A DNA stretch of 64,000 nt from Reticulascus tulasneorum (GCA_001557505.1 LSAX01000010.1:2232001-2296000), one strand, 5' to 3'. Positions 35,212 to 48,050 are shown, counted from the first letter of the stretch. Translations and numbers: made by a program. The notes: generated by a model not told the origin, from the letters alone.

Positions 35212-35502
35212 CAAGGATTACAATGGCGGCTTCAACATGATACCCAATGAATTAAATTCAGTAGAATTCCTAGCCTGAACATTCCTCTACAGTCAAATTG
35301 GAATAGTAAAACAATATCCCACATGGGAAAAACTCCAGGCCATAAAAGCCATAAAAATTGGAGTGCTGCTGGTAGACGTCCCAGACTACCCGCATCTCCT
35401 CCTCGAGAGCCGGTATTGAGACACCGCGCTACGATGCGCCATACATTCAGTGTCAACCTTCTCGCGGGCATTTCTCTTCCGGACAGCTTCGGTCATAATC
35501 TC

Positions 35503-37665
35503 CTATATCGGCACCAGGAGCGATTGGTCATTTATACATGTAACGTTCTCCAAGGGCCAGTCACACCACGGGTTGGATATCTCTTTCCCCTGAACCATAC
35601 CAATCACAGACAACGCTTGTGCGAGCCCGGTCTCTTCGTATACAGCTTGCAAACGGCTGATGACGTATTCCTTCACCTCTTGGGTACAGCATGAGGACAC
35701 GCCGAGAAGATAGAGTGGCCACACGATGGTATTACTCGCCGATGCCAAGGTCATGAAGCGCTCCGCACCATCATCTGGTCCCTCGGCTTGTGTGGGGTCA
35801 TACAACGTCGGCCCGTTGAAGTCAGATGTGCTCTCCGGCGAGCTCGGGGGACTCGGGGTTGATGCCGGCGCAGAAGCCGGTGAAGGCACGACGTGCGAGG
35901 GGGGCTTTTTCGCTGTGATGGTGGATATTGATTGGGCCTGTTCGTCGGGCTTCGTATCCCTCCAACTCACCACGCCAAAGTGTTGCGGTACGCTGGCGAT
36001 AATAGCATCCCGTATCTTCTCGAGCAGGGTGACGGACCTCGCCAGCTGCAGTCTATGCTTGTCTGGCAGATCTGCGAATGTCTGGCCTTTGGAGCTCTTG
36101 AGCAGCTCCCCGATTATCGTCTCGTGCACCAGCATCCGAACGGAGCGCAGGCCGTTCCAAGTCGTCGCGTGTACGAGCCCGGGGTAAACGTGGCAGGAAT
36201 CGCCAAAGATGATGGGGTTGGATTGCGAAATGCTGACGACACGGTACTGCCAAGATGAGGGAAATTCGGCGACCAGAGAGACGAACTCGTTGTCGATGCT
36301 TATCAGCTTCTCCACAATCGCAGCAGAATCGGTTACATTTCCGCATTTGATGTCGTATCGGACCTGCAGGACTTTGTAGATTGGGTTCGGAATCCGCCAG
36401 GCTGGGTCGTTGGAGCCGAGAAGCTTCCCAAGCTCATCCCTGAGGTCTACCAAGGTCTGGGGCATGGGCATGTCCTGCTGAATGCAGCTAATCATGACCG
36501 TCTGCGTCAGCATCTTAAACATGCGGATTCCGGCACTGGATTTGAACTGGCTAGTGCCTCTCATCTTGGCCAAAGCTGCGGCGCCGTTGACATGCTCCTG
36601 CCAAGCTCTCATCGTCTGCGGATTCCGGCCGGTCAGCATCTCGTACGTGCTGAGTATGAGAATTGAAAGCATGGTAGCGTCCTTGATCGCCTCTTTGGGA
36701 TTCATCAGGGCATCGTTGGTGAGCCTGAGAGCGGTGCCGTAACTTCTTCGTGCCCAGTCCATCATCTCCGAGCATCTGGTGAGGCTCGAAAGGCCAGCCA
36801 GGCCGACAGCAGTCATGCTCGCCATGACGCCGTCGACCTGGCGTTCGGGCAGCATGCTCACCGGCCGCCAGATGTCATAGACGAAGTCATAATTCTGGTG
36901 ACATGCGTTCTCGTCGACCGTTACGTATCGAGAGAAGAAGTAGGCTGTGCCACGTTCCTGGAATGATGGTGCAAGCGTGTAGAGGAGGCCTGCGACTGGT
37001 GTGGCTGGCCAAGTGCCTTCATCAGGTGAGGGCAAGAGGCTGTCATCGTCGCTGTCCTCGTCATCATCCGCAGGCAAAGACCACCGATAAATTGCATCTG
37101 CACTGTTAATATTACTGTTTGGGGTAAGCAGTGCGAGGGACCTCGAGGATGGCGGATCCGGAGTGGGTTTCGCTCTGGATACCGGATCGGGATCCTCGGG
37201 AGAGGCGGTGGTAGTGGCGGCGGCGGTGGAGATGGTGGAGATGGTTGAAAAGGGCGAGGCGGCGAGCGTTGATGGATGTGGACTCCTCTTCCGGCCTCTT
37301 GCCTTTGTCGCTTTCTTAATGACATGCGAACTCTCATCTCGGAACATGAGATCCATCAAGTTTCGGTAGCCTGGGCATTGTTGCTGTCGCTTCTGGCACT
37401 GGCCGCACCCTGGCTCTCTCTGGTCGCACTGTTCAAGCAAGCAAGCGAACCGTTAATCTTCTGCAGCCTGGGAAATGATGAGGGGATACGGAAACCTTCT
37501 CGGGTACACGATGCCTGATGAGAAGCATTGGTGACCCGTCAAAGCAATGAGGGAATTAAAGACGAGCCGTTAGGCGACGGTGGAGAATGAGGAAATGCCA
37601 CTCACCCTGATCTTGCGCTCTCGACAATTTGAACACCCCTTCGAAGGCTTGCCGCAATACACCAT
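35503..37665 (-). CDS. Zn2Cys6 transcription factor with fungal-specific regulatory domain
   Basis: Minus-strand exons 37665-37606 and 37428-35503 give 661 residues. The zinc cluster is split by a 177-bp intron and reads C-X2-C-X6-C-X6-C-X2-C-X6-C at residues 11, 14, 21, 28, 31 and 38, followed by PGYRNLMDLMFRDESSHVIKK, the linker typical of the Fungal_trans_2 (DUF3468) group. A Ser/Thr/Pro-rich and acidic region (about 60-150) precedes the helical regulatory domain, which runs to near residue 500 and continues to the C-terminal end after a Ser/Pro-rich insertion. Targets cannot be read from the sequence. It is the first of five consecutive minus-strand genes that include three cell-surface or glucan genes, so a local role is possible but unproven. 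Confidence 0.9.
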
Positions 37666-38615
37666 ACTGACTAGCTCTCGACCAAAGCTGAACAAAGATG
37701 ATGTCGCGACTTCTTTATATCTTCTCTCGGCAGCCTCGTGATGGGTTTATGCGGCATCTCATTTCACGTCGACTCGGCCATTTAGATTGTGGGTGGAGGC
37801 AGTATTGCACTTCGCAAGATAAACTATTGGTAATGCACGAATTAACGGACTGGTAGGCTGCCGATGCAGGGGCCTAACTAGGCGAAGCAAGCCAATGTAC
37901 GGTCATCAGCCGCCGCCAGTGGGCTGAAGTCTGGGGAACCTTGGAGCGGTTGTGGCCGCAGTACATATATTAACTGTGAGATTGCTGGGAAATCAAACTT
38001 CTACAGTCTGCGTAGCGTCACTGTCGAGGCCGATAAGAATGGCCGAGGCGGTAACTAGTTATCGACTAAATGTGGTTTGTGGCTGCAGGAAAAGGGGGAC
38101 GTGACAGGGGCAACAGAGAACCATGTCTTGTTGATTGGACAACTCCACGATAAGTTAATTCGTAACGCTCCAGGGCTGTACTTGATGGTTTCTATTTCCG
38201 TCACGCACCTGGCGTAGATAGGGCTGAGTGTCCAGGTCTGGCTGGAACTTTGAAGAAACGGGGTGGCTTTGACTCAACAGTTGTACAAACATCATTCTGC
38301 GCCCAAATGAGCAACTATGCTTTCCCCTGCCGCTTCCTAGACCCTGCCGTCTTCCTAGACACTGCATGATAAAACGTATGTTGTCGTCGAATGACGGCCT
38401 TCCCTACTATGAGCCATTGTCGAAGACCGGAAACTTTCCGATACTAGTGCCCTGCGCCAGCAAGGTGTTTGGTAAAGACCACGGGAACTCGATACCCAAC
38501 AGCGATCTGCATTACCAATTCTTGTGTGTAGACTAACACACGGGCATCTCAGCCTTGATGAACATGTCCAGAAACGAACACAACCTTGCCAACCATCATA
38601 ACAACCTGATACGCC

Positions 38616-38694
<79 letters not shown>

Positions 38695-38714
38695 GAGCCA
38701 GCCTCTCCTACCCA
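37666..38714. other. Intergenic: Zn2Cys6 gene promoter and 3' flank of the surface-protein gene
   Basis: Contains the (TC)37 tract listed separately. No gene recognised in the remaining sequence. Confidence 0.6.
38619..38692. repeat. (TC)37 dinucleotide microsatellite
   Basis: An uninterrupted 74-base TC run, (GA)37 on the minus strand, starting 22 bases downstream of the stop codon of the minus-strand surface-protein gene, so probably inside its 3' UTR. Confidence 0.98.
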
Positions 38715-40633
38715 TCACAGCAAAACGAGCAGACCTCCCACAACCCCAACAGCCGCCAGAATACTTCCACGAGCAAGGCCGTGGGCAGTTAGTGCCCCAC
38801 CAGCCGTGAAACTAGGTCCCACTGTGGTTTGTGTCAATGACCCAGTTCCTGCCGTATTCATAGCAACAGACGTAGAAGATGTGTGCGCGGTGGCGTTAGT
38901 CCAGTAGTTATTAATTTCTATCGGGACGGACAGCGTCGTTGGCGGAGGAATTACCACGGTGACACGATGCTCTGTCGGGGACGCCATAGTTGTGGGAGGA
39001 ACAAAAGTTTCGACTAATGGCGATGCGCAAGGAGTAAGCACCACCACCTCCGTGATAACATGGACGGTGGCAGCAACTGGTATGTCCGAGCCTGGGGTCG
39101 CGGATGCTGCCTTCGCGGTAGTCGAGGAAGATGGGAATGTAACGACGGCCCCGGGCGGGCATACCGTCGTGAATGCATCCACCGTCTTGGTCACCACAAT
39201 CTCCTTCTCCCAGGAAACTGGACAGTTGACCACGCTGGCTGCGCAGCTTGTGACTGTGTATTCCGTTGTTGAGTAGATAGTAGAGGTAACAAGGCCACCC
39301 TCGGTTGGACTCGACGAGTTCGAGATCGGATACCCGAATGTAGAGGTGCTGGTGCTCGGTATAATTGTTGAAGTGACAACCGCGGTGCTTGTTGGGCTTA
39401 GCAGCAGGACCGTGCTGAGCGTTGATAGGATAGAGCGTGATTCTCCAACGGCCGGGAATGACAGAGTCTGTGAAATTGCTGGCAAGGTTTCAGGGGCGGA
39501 TATCGTGGTGGCAGTCGTAATGTAAGCACCGCCGGTTTCGCCCGGCGAATGTTCAATCCAGCACTGAGTGAAGGTAGGAGAGTTGAGCAAAGTCGTCGAC
39601 ACCGTTGGCACAGCCCCAATGGTTTTAAAATCAACTACAACATCCAAGTGCACATATGCTCCTACATTGAGGTCCCACCATTCTCTTGTCTGAAGGGCAC
39701 AGGTTGGGGTAGTGTCCACGATGGCCACGAATTCAATAATGTTCGCATAGATGCCCACGACTGCTCCTGCACCGATACCGAACAGGTCCAGCTCTGTTTC
39801 GGCACCGCATTGCACGCGCAACCGAAGATCGGCCTTGAACTTGGCGGACCCAGCCGTTACCGTAATAGGGATAGACTTGGTACTAATGCCATCACTATGA
39901 GGTGGTCAGTATATGGCCTATAGATATGCCGCCGAGGAACGGGGGCCATACAAGAAGTGCTCTGTGATATCCCCGGTAAACACATCGGTCTCCAAAAAGG
40001 CATCGTCAGCAAGTTTGACATAGAATCCGCCTGTGAGGTCAATCTTGGCCGACAGGCTGAAGATCAGATCAACATAGAACACCAGGCCGATGCTTAGCCC
40101 GGGAAATCCAAGCCCGACGGGAGAGTTGGACGTGAACAAGTTGATAGCATATGTTGCCCCAGCGCTTGTGGCAACCCCTAAATTGACATAAGCTTCGACG
40201 CCGTCGAAGTCCAGCCTCACAATTGGCTTGAAAATGTCCTCGGTGGTCAACTTGGCTGTCACAATGCCCTTTGTCCAACACTCGATGCACGTTACTGACA
40301 ACGAAACGCTCTCGACATCGTGTTCGCCAGAATCGACCCATGATCTGCTCGCATGTCCTTTGTCAGTCGGACTTTCTTCAGCGTCATTTTCGGATATGAA
40401 TCATCATACCCGCCAAAGAGAACCTCGTTGTTCCACTCGTGGTCGAGGCTAAAGTCGGCTGAGAGCCGCTTTTCCAGATACTGGTCTCGAGCAATTTCCA
40501 TGGGATCCCGAACAACCAATTCATTGAGCGGCCTGACGACTCGGGGGTCAAGCGGAGCTGGACCAGCATGTCCCACTGAGGCCATGGCCATGAAGGCAGC
40601 CACGGCTAGATATCCGGTTTGCCAGAAAGGCAT
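38715..40633 (-). CDS. GPI-anchored Ser/Thr-rich cell-surface glycoprotein
   Basis: Minus-strand exons 40633-40410, 40344-39952 and 39894-38715 give 598 residues. A signal peptide (MPFWQTGYLAVAAFMAMASV) leads into a propeptide-like segment (LNELVVRDPMEIARDQYLEKR) with dibasic KR. The globular part (about 85-310) includes SVTCIECWTKG, a repeated beta-rich pattern (FYVDLIFSLSAKIDL, FYVKLADDAFLETDVF) and VQCGAETELDLFG. From about 315 on the chain is Thr/Ser/Pro-rich with Thr-Ser-Thr runs and few cysteines, then ends in a small-residue site and the hydrophobic tail GSILAAVGVVGGLLVLL, the pattern of GPI attachment. Function is unknown; a wall or surface location is inferred. A (GA)37 tract follows the stop codon. 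Confidence 0.85.
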
Positions 40634-42339
40634 GGCGAAGAACGGAAAAGGAACGGACGCGCTCTAAACAGCACCTCTAAACAGCACAAATCAAGAAATG
40701 AACGACAGTCTTCAAGTGAAGAAGACGGGAATGATTGAGTAGCCACAGGTTGGTCTGGAGAGGAACAGAGAAGCATAGCAACGATGGTGGCGTGGCACCA
40801 CGGCCGCTCTTATGAGAAGTTGGGCCGGCATAGTCTCTGTGGCGGATGATGCCAGTGTAAGTGAGCATATCGAACCAGAACAAATCAGAGACGCCGTACG
40901 CACGAAGTGCGAGCGGACGGTGTTATGGAGGCAAGGTTGTAATATAGAATGTAGATCCAGGCCCAACTCGGGAGTGGCTGGCGATGGATGCAGAGAATCC
41001 AGGGCCACGCATCAGCCACGGCCTACCACTTGGAGCAACTGAGGAGGGCTAAGACAAGGGTCCGGGGGTGAGGATGATCGGACGGTTAGGCCGCACGCAT
41101 GCCCTGCTGCATCGTCTCGGTAGGGACAAATAACCTAGAAACAATGTTTTGTTTGCCAGATACTGGTGAAGGGGACGGAGAAAAGGAACCCTCTCACTCA
41201 ATGCCTTGGCTCGTAAGAGAGGGCAATGGGGAACATGCCCAGAGTACACACGCACGCCTATCAAAGGGGCAGGTGAAAGCTACGATTCTGGATGTCATAT
41301 GACAGACAGAGCGTATGAGGCAGGACAATATGCCATTCACCAATGTGGTCGCAATGATGGTATCTCACAGCTGGGAAGCGAGAAAAGGAAATGTTTCATG
41401 TTTCTCCTAGTCCGATAGGCATAGATTTGGGGGGGGCCTCAAGGGAAGGAATTAGACCAAGTAGTTAGTGGACCGCGATAATGGTTGAGATTGATTGTTC
41501 ATGTAAGCGAGTTAGGGGGTTGAGAGGGGGATCTCGGCCTATCAGTAAAGGAGACTTCCAGAAGCCAATCCGACTCCTTGCCAGGGACTTCTGGACAGGC
41601 GTGACAGGCCAGATGAGGCGCTGCCACTGAGATCCCTACAACCACATTCCGTTCAGATTGCCACCCAGTGGTCCGTAACAGTTTCCACATGACGGTCAAT
41701 GCAAGCCCGTCTTCAGTGCATCTCAGCGACCTTATTGGCCACAGCCCACTGAGCTTGGCGGTTTCACCAAAATGGACTCGTGGGCCTGTCAAACGTCCGT
41801 CTACTAATCCCATCGCTTTGCCAGATCCAACTCATCGCTCGAACTTGTCGGCATCCTTGCAAGAATCAGTTCCCAGCTAGAACAGCCCCCTTCTGACCTT
41901 CGGCGCCTGCTGGACGAATCTCACATTATTGAGTATGGACCTACGTACGCAGATGCGGTCCATGCCCATAAGAAGAAGTCCAAGGTATGTACAGCCGAAA
42001 CGACAGGTGAGGCAGACAACGTAGGTATCAAAGGGGACGTAGGCAGGAATAATTGAATGATTGTATTGGTGCATGCGATTCGCGATTACTCCTAGCAATT
42101 ACTCTAACTACTTACCTACATATCGATTTACACCCGAAGAAGGTAACTGACAATATCGGCATCCCCTGTATGACACAAATCACGAATGCCTCATGCGGAC
42201 GATGCGGATAATACGAGTGTTTCTTCAACAAGCAAGCTATGCCACGCCAAGCCCCCATGCTTTATGCCACCTTCAAGTACAAAAGCACCATGCACGAGAT
42301 ATACTCGTGGCTCACCTATGCCATCCCGGCTTGCCATCC
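40634..42339. other. Intergenic, promoter of the surface-protein gene and 3' flank of GH64
   Basis: 1.7 kb with no gene recognised. Short ORFs such as 41499-41813 show no family features. Confidence 0.6.
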
Positions 42340-43503
42340 TCAGAGCTCGTCACGACCGTTGGAATCGACTTGTCCACCCAAGCCAACGGTGAGCAACTTC
42401 GGGTTTGAATCGAACAGCGAGCCGGACTGGTCATGTCCATCGGCTGGGCCGACGTCGTCGTATGGAAAGGCGTAGCCCCTGCCATCCGGGCTCGTTTCGT
42501 GACAGATGCGCGAGTAGTGGTTCGTGATGCTCTCCTTATAATAATTCTCCACCTTCGCGCCATCGGGCTGCTTGGCGTCTAGCAATAACGTCGACCGGTT
42601 GAAGGCCGCCGCGAGTCGCGCCCCGATGTTAGCCATTTGGTCCGTGTTCTTGGGATACGCTTGGAACGGCCCAGTGCTGCAGCTGAAGATGTCTCTGGCA
42701 CTCGGTTGGCCGAAGGCACCGATGTCGCCAAACGTCAGCTTGTTGTCCGGCCCAACCTCCCCAGTTACCGTTCCCCAGCCTGCCTGAGTATTGACAGCAA
42801 GGCCTGACGATCGGTATCTCTCCCATACCCTGTCAACGTAGGGCTTGTAGTAGTTCTGGAAGAGGGCGGGCTGCATCACGATGCCTGCATTCGGGCTGAG
42901 CGCTCGCAGGTTGGCTTTGTTGTCGGGGGTGCGAACGACAAGCTTACTCCAGCCCGCACCGTCTCGGGCGTCCTGCTCGCGAAGCTTGTCGCAGACCACA
43001 TCGAGACTGTTGTGAGGGAAACCTTTGACTGAGGTCTTTGAGCCGGAGTCCGTTTCCAGGGTTAAGGAAATCGGCAGGCTCACAAAGTCAACATACGAGA
43101 CGTTGACGTACAACTGCCAGCGGTTGAATGTGAACTCGCAGAACCCCCAGTTCAGATTGTAGTTAGGGTCGGCTGGATTCGTGGCCGACGGTTCCACAAC
43201 CGCCGGGCCAGGGTTCAGTAGAAATTTAAGGGTGCCGTCTTTGCAGCACCAGATTCTGCCGCCAGCGATCTGCGGGATGGTCACCGTCCTTGTACTGCCC
43301 GGCGCTCCGAGTGATATGGCGCAGTCGGCCCGCAGCGGGCTTAGTATCTTGGCCGGTGATTCCGGGTAGTATGGAGTAACCCCATCGGACTGTAGTAAGA
43401 AGACGGCATTGTTCCGGTTGATATCGAGGCCTGTTATATGGGCATATGCGTTAGAGGAACCGGTATTGTTCCGGAGCGCAATGTCAAGCGTAGGTCTCGT
43501 CAT
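42340..43503 (-). CDS. GH64 beta-1,3-glucanase (laminaripentaose-producing, thaumatin-like fold)
   Basis: A single exon of 387 residues. The sequence follows GH64 closely: LRNNTGSSNAYAHITGLDINRNNAVFLLQ is the typical opening (read here in two pieces), then CAISLGAPGSTRTVTIPQ, GGRIWCCKDGTLKFLLNPGP, the catalytic-region block WGFCEFTFN and YVDFVSLPISL, RALSPNAGIVM, WGTVTGEVG, IFSCSTGPF and AAFNRSTLL. These enzymes cut long beta-1,3-glucan chains and may act on fungal or host walls. The in-frame ATG at 43503 gives MTRPTLDIALRN with no signal peptide, and I see no upstream exon that would add one. It sits between the GPI surface protein and the GH16 gene on the same strand. Confidence 0.92.
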   Translation of the reverse strand: MTRPTLDIALRNNTGSSNAYAHITGLDINRNNAVFLLQSDGVTPYYPESPAKILSPLRADCAISLGAPGSTRTVTIPQIAGGRIWCCKDGTLKFLLNPGPAVVEPSATNPADPNYNLNWGFCEFTFNRWQLYVNVSYVDFVSLPISLTLETDSGSKTSVKGFPHNSLDVVCDKLREQDARDGAGWSKLVVRTPDNKANLRALSPNAGIVMQPALFQNYYKPYVDRVWERYRSSGLAVNTQAGWGTVTGEVGPDNKLTFGDIGAFGQPSARDIFSCSTGPFQAYPKNTDQMANIGARLAAAFNRSTLLLDAKQPDGAKVENYYKESITNHYSRICHETSPDGRGYAFPYDDVGPADGHDQSGSLFDSNPKLLTVGLGGQVDSNGRDEL

Positions 43504-44903
43504 CGTATCTGATGTGGTATGTTGCTCAAAATCCAACTATAGATCCGGATCATACATGAATCCGAAATGAAGGAAGATAAGATAGCATATGAGTCTTTTA
43601 TCCTGCTGTGTATCACTCTCAGGGATGCTGATGGAGCCTGGGGAGCTGGAGCTGGACAGGTCACCGGAACTACGCTGCTCAGTGCATGACCATTCTGTCT
43701 GTTATCCAGGAGGCGACTTATGACCTTCGCAGGTGTATGTCTTGAGTTGTGATATGTGATAGGGAATATGAACCGGGCCCATTTTTTAATTCTGGATTTG
43801 TTGGGTTTCCCCGAGTGGTTTAGGATGACGAAATGTTGTTCAGAGAGGCCATGGAAAAGCAGGGATGCCAAGTTTGTCCGTTCAAGCCTGGTCGGGCTTT
43901 AGTCCCTACATCATCAACTACGCCAGATGGCGGGCTGGTGTGTTGAGCTACCTGCTAACTAGTCTGTACTAAGTGAGTGGATGGCTAGGAGCCGTTTGTC
44001 TAGTTGCACTCGTCCGCGTTCAAAAGGGGAGCAAGAATAACCAGCTCCTACGTAGCTGTTACAGGCGTGCGAGATATTACCGGGGTACTGCTATTAGATT
44101 GCCAGCAGCAGCAGAGGACATGCACGCACGCTTTCACGCTCGTATTTGCCATGTCTGACATCCACACGGAGGAGTTGCGGGGAGGAGACCTTCTTTGTCT
44201 CCAAGTCTGTGTGGAGGTGGGACAGAACAGGGCCGATATGTGTGTAAGAATACTACACAGCTTAGAAGATCTGGGGTAAATGCATATTAAGTTGGTCATG
44301 CCTCTTCCTCAGTTTGGAGAAATTTGACATCAGCTGCCTGCCAAGGTAGCTTCAATGCCCTCAACCTCCCCACCCTCAAAAACTGTCATTCAGGGTAGAA
44401 CCACTCGAGCATCCGGATGATGCCGATATCCACGTGTGGGACTTGCCAGCGAAGTAACCAGGACCGATGCTGGAGGGATCTTTCTAGATTCTCGAGGGTT
44501 GCCAGACGATTCGGATGTCATCGACAAATTTGACAAGATCAGATGGCCATGGCCTAAACATGGATGGTGGTGTAGGTTTATTAGGAATACCTGGGCTAGG
44601 CGTAAGCTATCATTGTATTCTTCTAAGTGTTTCATTTAGCCTTCCAACTTGGCCTGATCTACTCGGTACTGTAGTTCCCATGTCATCAAAACATCAAGTT
44701 GAGCAATCGTCACGTTACATCATTATCCCCAAGATGGGGTGGCTGCCAGATATCATACATCCCACATCTTCCTAACTAATGAAACAAACAACCTTGCGCC
44801 TCTCACCTATTTACAGCTACCTCGTTGACAGTTCATCATGTCATGCCCGCATTTTTCACCAGAAGAAATTGGCTTGTCAGATTCCCAGATCTAAGTCGTG
44901 GCT
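43504..44903. other. Intergenic, GH64 promoter and GH16 3' flank
   Basis: 1.4 kb. A 123-codon minus-strand ORF at 43500-43871 was checked as a possible leader exon for GH64 but has no signal-peptide character. Nothing else recognised. Confidence 0.6.
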
Positions 44904-46067
44904 CTAGTGGCCGCCTGACACCAGAAACGTCACCAACAAGCCGGCAGCAATCGAGAACCACGTAGCCTGCTTCAGTGTTGCAGCACCTTCGCTGCCCGTG
45001 CCACCGGACGTCCCTGGAATTGGCATATTGCCGATGGCCGGGTCGTCTCCTGGTTTTCTGGATTGAATTATGCAGATTGCACCGGGTGTCGTGGCATCGG
45101 TACATCGACGTGCTAAATCCTCTTGCCGCTGGGGCTTTGACGAGTTGAAGAACGCCCTTAGGTACTCAACCGTGACTATTGCGTCCTGGGTGGGTGGACC
45201 ACCAGACCAGAGATGATTTCCATTGCTCCAGTGCTGGAGGATCAAATGGCCAGCCTCTACTGGGACTGCCCTTCCGGTCATCCGACCCAGAACCTGATCA
45301 TCTGCGTAGAAGATCACTTCGTGTGGGGAGTAATCGATTCGATACTCGTGAAAGTCGGTCGTTGGGTCGAAGGGAAGGTTGGCCTTCACGAAGTTGCCTT
45401 TCGACTGCGCGTCGTAGCCCGCATTATGCGAGTCGCCTGATTGAAGCACAAGATTCACAGGGAAGATCTTGTTGCCCGGGTCGAACTCTCTCGACAGGAA
45501 CTCCATGTCGATCTCCTCAGTATCGTTGAAATACTGTTACGTTACGTCAGCCATGCCAACATTCCAGCACTGCAAGCCACCAAGCGCCTGGCTACCCACC
45601 CAGAAAAAAGCAGCACAAGTACCGTCGATATTGGCCAGTTTCATGCTGGCTCTGAAAGAACCGTGTTCAATGTCATTTCGAGCGGAATCAATCTCTGCGA
45701 CTTGCACTAGACCATCCTGCAGGGAACTTTGCACTCGAAGCTGAAGCCCCGGGTCTGCGCTGCCGCCGCCGAGCCCGGTGTATCTACCGTGTGGATTGAG
45801 TTTGGGGAGCGTGGCAACATTGGATGTGTTAAATTGTTCCCCGAACGGTCCTCTTGCCTTCTCGTTTTCCAGGGCAAACTCGGGCCGTAACCAGTCCTGA
45901 TTACGGGCTATGTCTTCGATCTTGGTGAAATCCGTTTCAATCAGGTCAGTGAAGTGATTCTGCCCATTTTCAGTAGCGTAGCCACACTCGCAGTCGGCTC
46001 GGCTAAGATGTGGAAGCGCTGCCACGGCAAGGAGACAGATCTGGACAAGTCTGCCAGAACCTGGCAT
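44904..46067 (-). CDS. GH16 family glucanase / transglycosidase with GPI-type tail
   Basis: Minus-strand exons 46067-45600 and 45533-44904 give 365 residues. A signal peptide (MPGSGRLVQICLLAVAALPH, cleavage near SRA) precedes a mature start DCECGYAT. The GH16 core shows DIEHGSFRASMKL, then after the intron TEEIDMEF with the E-x-D-x-E catalytic signature at about 163-167, and FHEYRIDYSPHEVIFYADD. A glycine-rich stretch and a hydrophobic end (STLKQ-like to WFSIAAGLLVTFLVSGGH) suggest GPI anchoring. Likely substrate is beta-1,3 or mixed beta-glucan of the cell wall, with transglycosylation possible. Intron placement is fixed by the Y-F-N-D-T-E-E-I-D junction. It neighbours GH64. Confidence 0.9.
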
Positions 46068-48050
46068 AACTGCACCGAGTATGGAGCGCAGACCTCGAAC
46101 AGAGGGGAAGAAGAGACCTCTGATATAAGCCCGAAAGCCAGTAGTGTCAGAGAGGCAACGAGGTATCAGAACGAGAGAAAATAGAAAGGAAAAAGAAACG
46201 AGAGGCTACCAGTGGTAAAGCTTGAGATCCAGTCTCAGTTGAGGAACAGAACCAAGTAAAGTATGGTATGAAAGGGCGGAGAAGATAGCTGTTTTCAGCG
46301 GCGAGACATCGGTATCAAAGGGTGTACAAAAACACCCAAGGCCCTCACAAATACCAAGCATCTTTGCAGAACAAAAAGCGGCGACGGAACCCCCAAAAGA
46401 AACTAGCTGTCACGAGCAAGATTAGTTAAGCCATACGAGGGGTAGGAGGACAAGGCGCAGTGGAGGTATCACAACCCTCGCCCCTGACTACTGAGGAGCT
46501 GTGACCATTTGGTCCAAGTCTGGGAGCTAAGGAGATGGCGAGGAGGGCAAGCAAAAAACCCTTCATCATCGGCTAGGGTGCTGCAGGAACCCGCGAGGAA
46601 AACCGGATGGGCAGACTCCTCTCATCTCCCAATCCTTCGTCAGTCCTCGTGCGACATGACAAACGGAGAGACACGGTCTTGGCCTTGTGGCTGGCTAGCA
46701 AGCTAAGACTTTGTTGAACAAAGAAAAGCAGCACGAGCACCGTCAAGCTCGAGCATCTTGTTAGAACTGCCGTTCTGCACCGTGCGAGTTGCTTCGATCT
46801 AACCCGCGTGGAGCCTGCTGATCGGCGATGCTAAGGACGGACCGCTTGAGAACCGAGTTCAGCGCGGTCGTAGATGAATCTCCTTAGCCAGCAGGGCAAG
46901 CCCTCCTACCTCCTTTCCTAATGCGGCCACTTGCAACTGAAAGCAGCCAATTGCTAGTATGAGAACCACCTGCTATACACGCCAATAACCTGCCTTGCCC
47001 AAGTACTTAGAAGGCGGTAGTAGTAACTGAGCTAAGACCTCCGTCTTTCACGTTCATGGCTATAATCCTTACTCTTCGCGAACAAAAGTAAACGCTATAC
47101 AAGGTAGGTGTAGGTACAGACACCTGTTGAATGCAGGAACAGGACGCATCTTGGAACTGGCATTGCTTCTCAGTTTGCTTGGTAAGCTATTGCCTGCCGC
47201 CGTGTTTCTCTCTTTTAATGTGGTGGGAAGAAGGCGACGAATGAGAAGTGATCTTTGAAATGCTAAACTCCGACAAACTGTATCTATACATGTGCTCAAC
47301 AGCAACCCATTACGAATCCTCACGATCCGGCCAACAGGGATGCTGTCATGTTCTTGCCCCTGCCGGTCCAGACTCTTTCTCTCCACCTCAGCTGCCCGAG
47401 CCCCCGCCCATGGGTAAGCCCATCCCGCCACAGACAAGAAATTCCTATCAAGCAAACGAAAACAAATAGCGAGAATACCAAGCGCAAGAAAAGCAAAAGG
47501 ATTCGAGTGGCAATCTGTATATCGAACAAGGTATCTGGAAGAAGGTACAAGGGAAAGGAGAAACAAGTCGAATCGTTGTGAGTAGAGACCGGATGAGAAA
47601 AGCATCAACGAATCGCGGATTAGTAAATGAATAGGTGCCGTAGCGTAATAGAACAGAGGAGAAACGTAAAAAGCGGCAAGCCCCATCCTGGTTCAGCCGA
47701 CAATCCCGTAGTGCAGCTATTAGGATGCGTATGGACGGTGCAAAGATCCTCTCTTCCCCATCGCAGGAACCATGCGAAGCCAGTGGCCCCCTTCCAAACC
47801 CTGCCCTATTATTGCCGGAGACCGTGGCCAATGCTGGAACGGAAAGAAATTGGTATGCCAAACGACCATCCCACGATTCACATCGACTGCCTCTATTCCT
47901 TTTGGCGGAAGGAAAACGGCAAGACATAAAACTCCGGTCCGTCCCCCCCTTACGCCGGAATCAACAAATCGAGTAGGTATATGCCAAGGAAAAGCAAGAC
48001 CCTCGACAAAAGTATGGAACACAAAGGAAATCGTCAAGTCATCGTCACAA
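46068..48050. other. Intergenic, GH16 promoter and C2H2 gene 3' flank
   Basis: 2.0 kb without a supportable gene. The 205-codon ORF on the minus strand at 47069-47686 has no homology features I recognise. Confidence 0.6.

Noticed and set aside
38619..38692. TC tract considered as a CRISPR-like or telomeric repeat
   Set aside because: It is a simple dinucleotide run with no spacers and no telomere unit; this is a eukaryotic nuclear region.
35503..46067. Possible secondary-metabolite cluster
   Set aside because: There is no polyketide synthase, NRPS, terpene cyclase, P450 or transporter nearby; the genes fit cell-wall roles instead.
47069..47686. 205-codon minus-strand ORF
   Set aside because: Composition looks random, with no recognisable domain, and it lies in a promoter/3' flank region.
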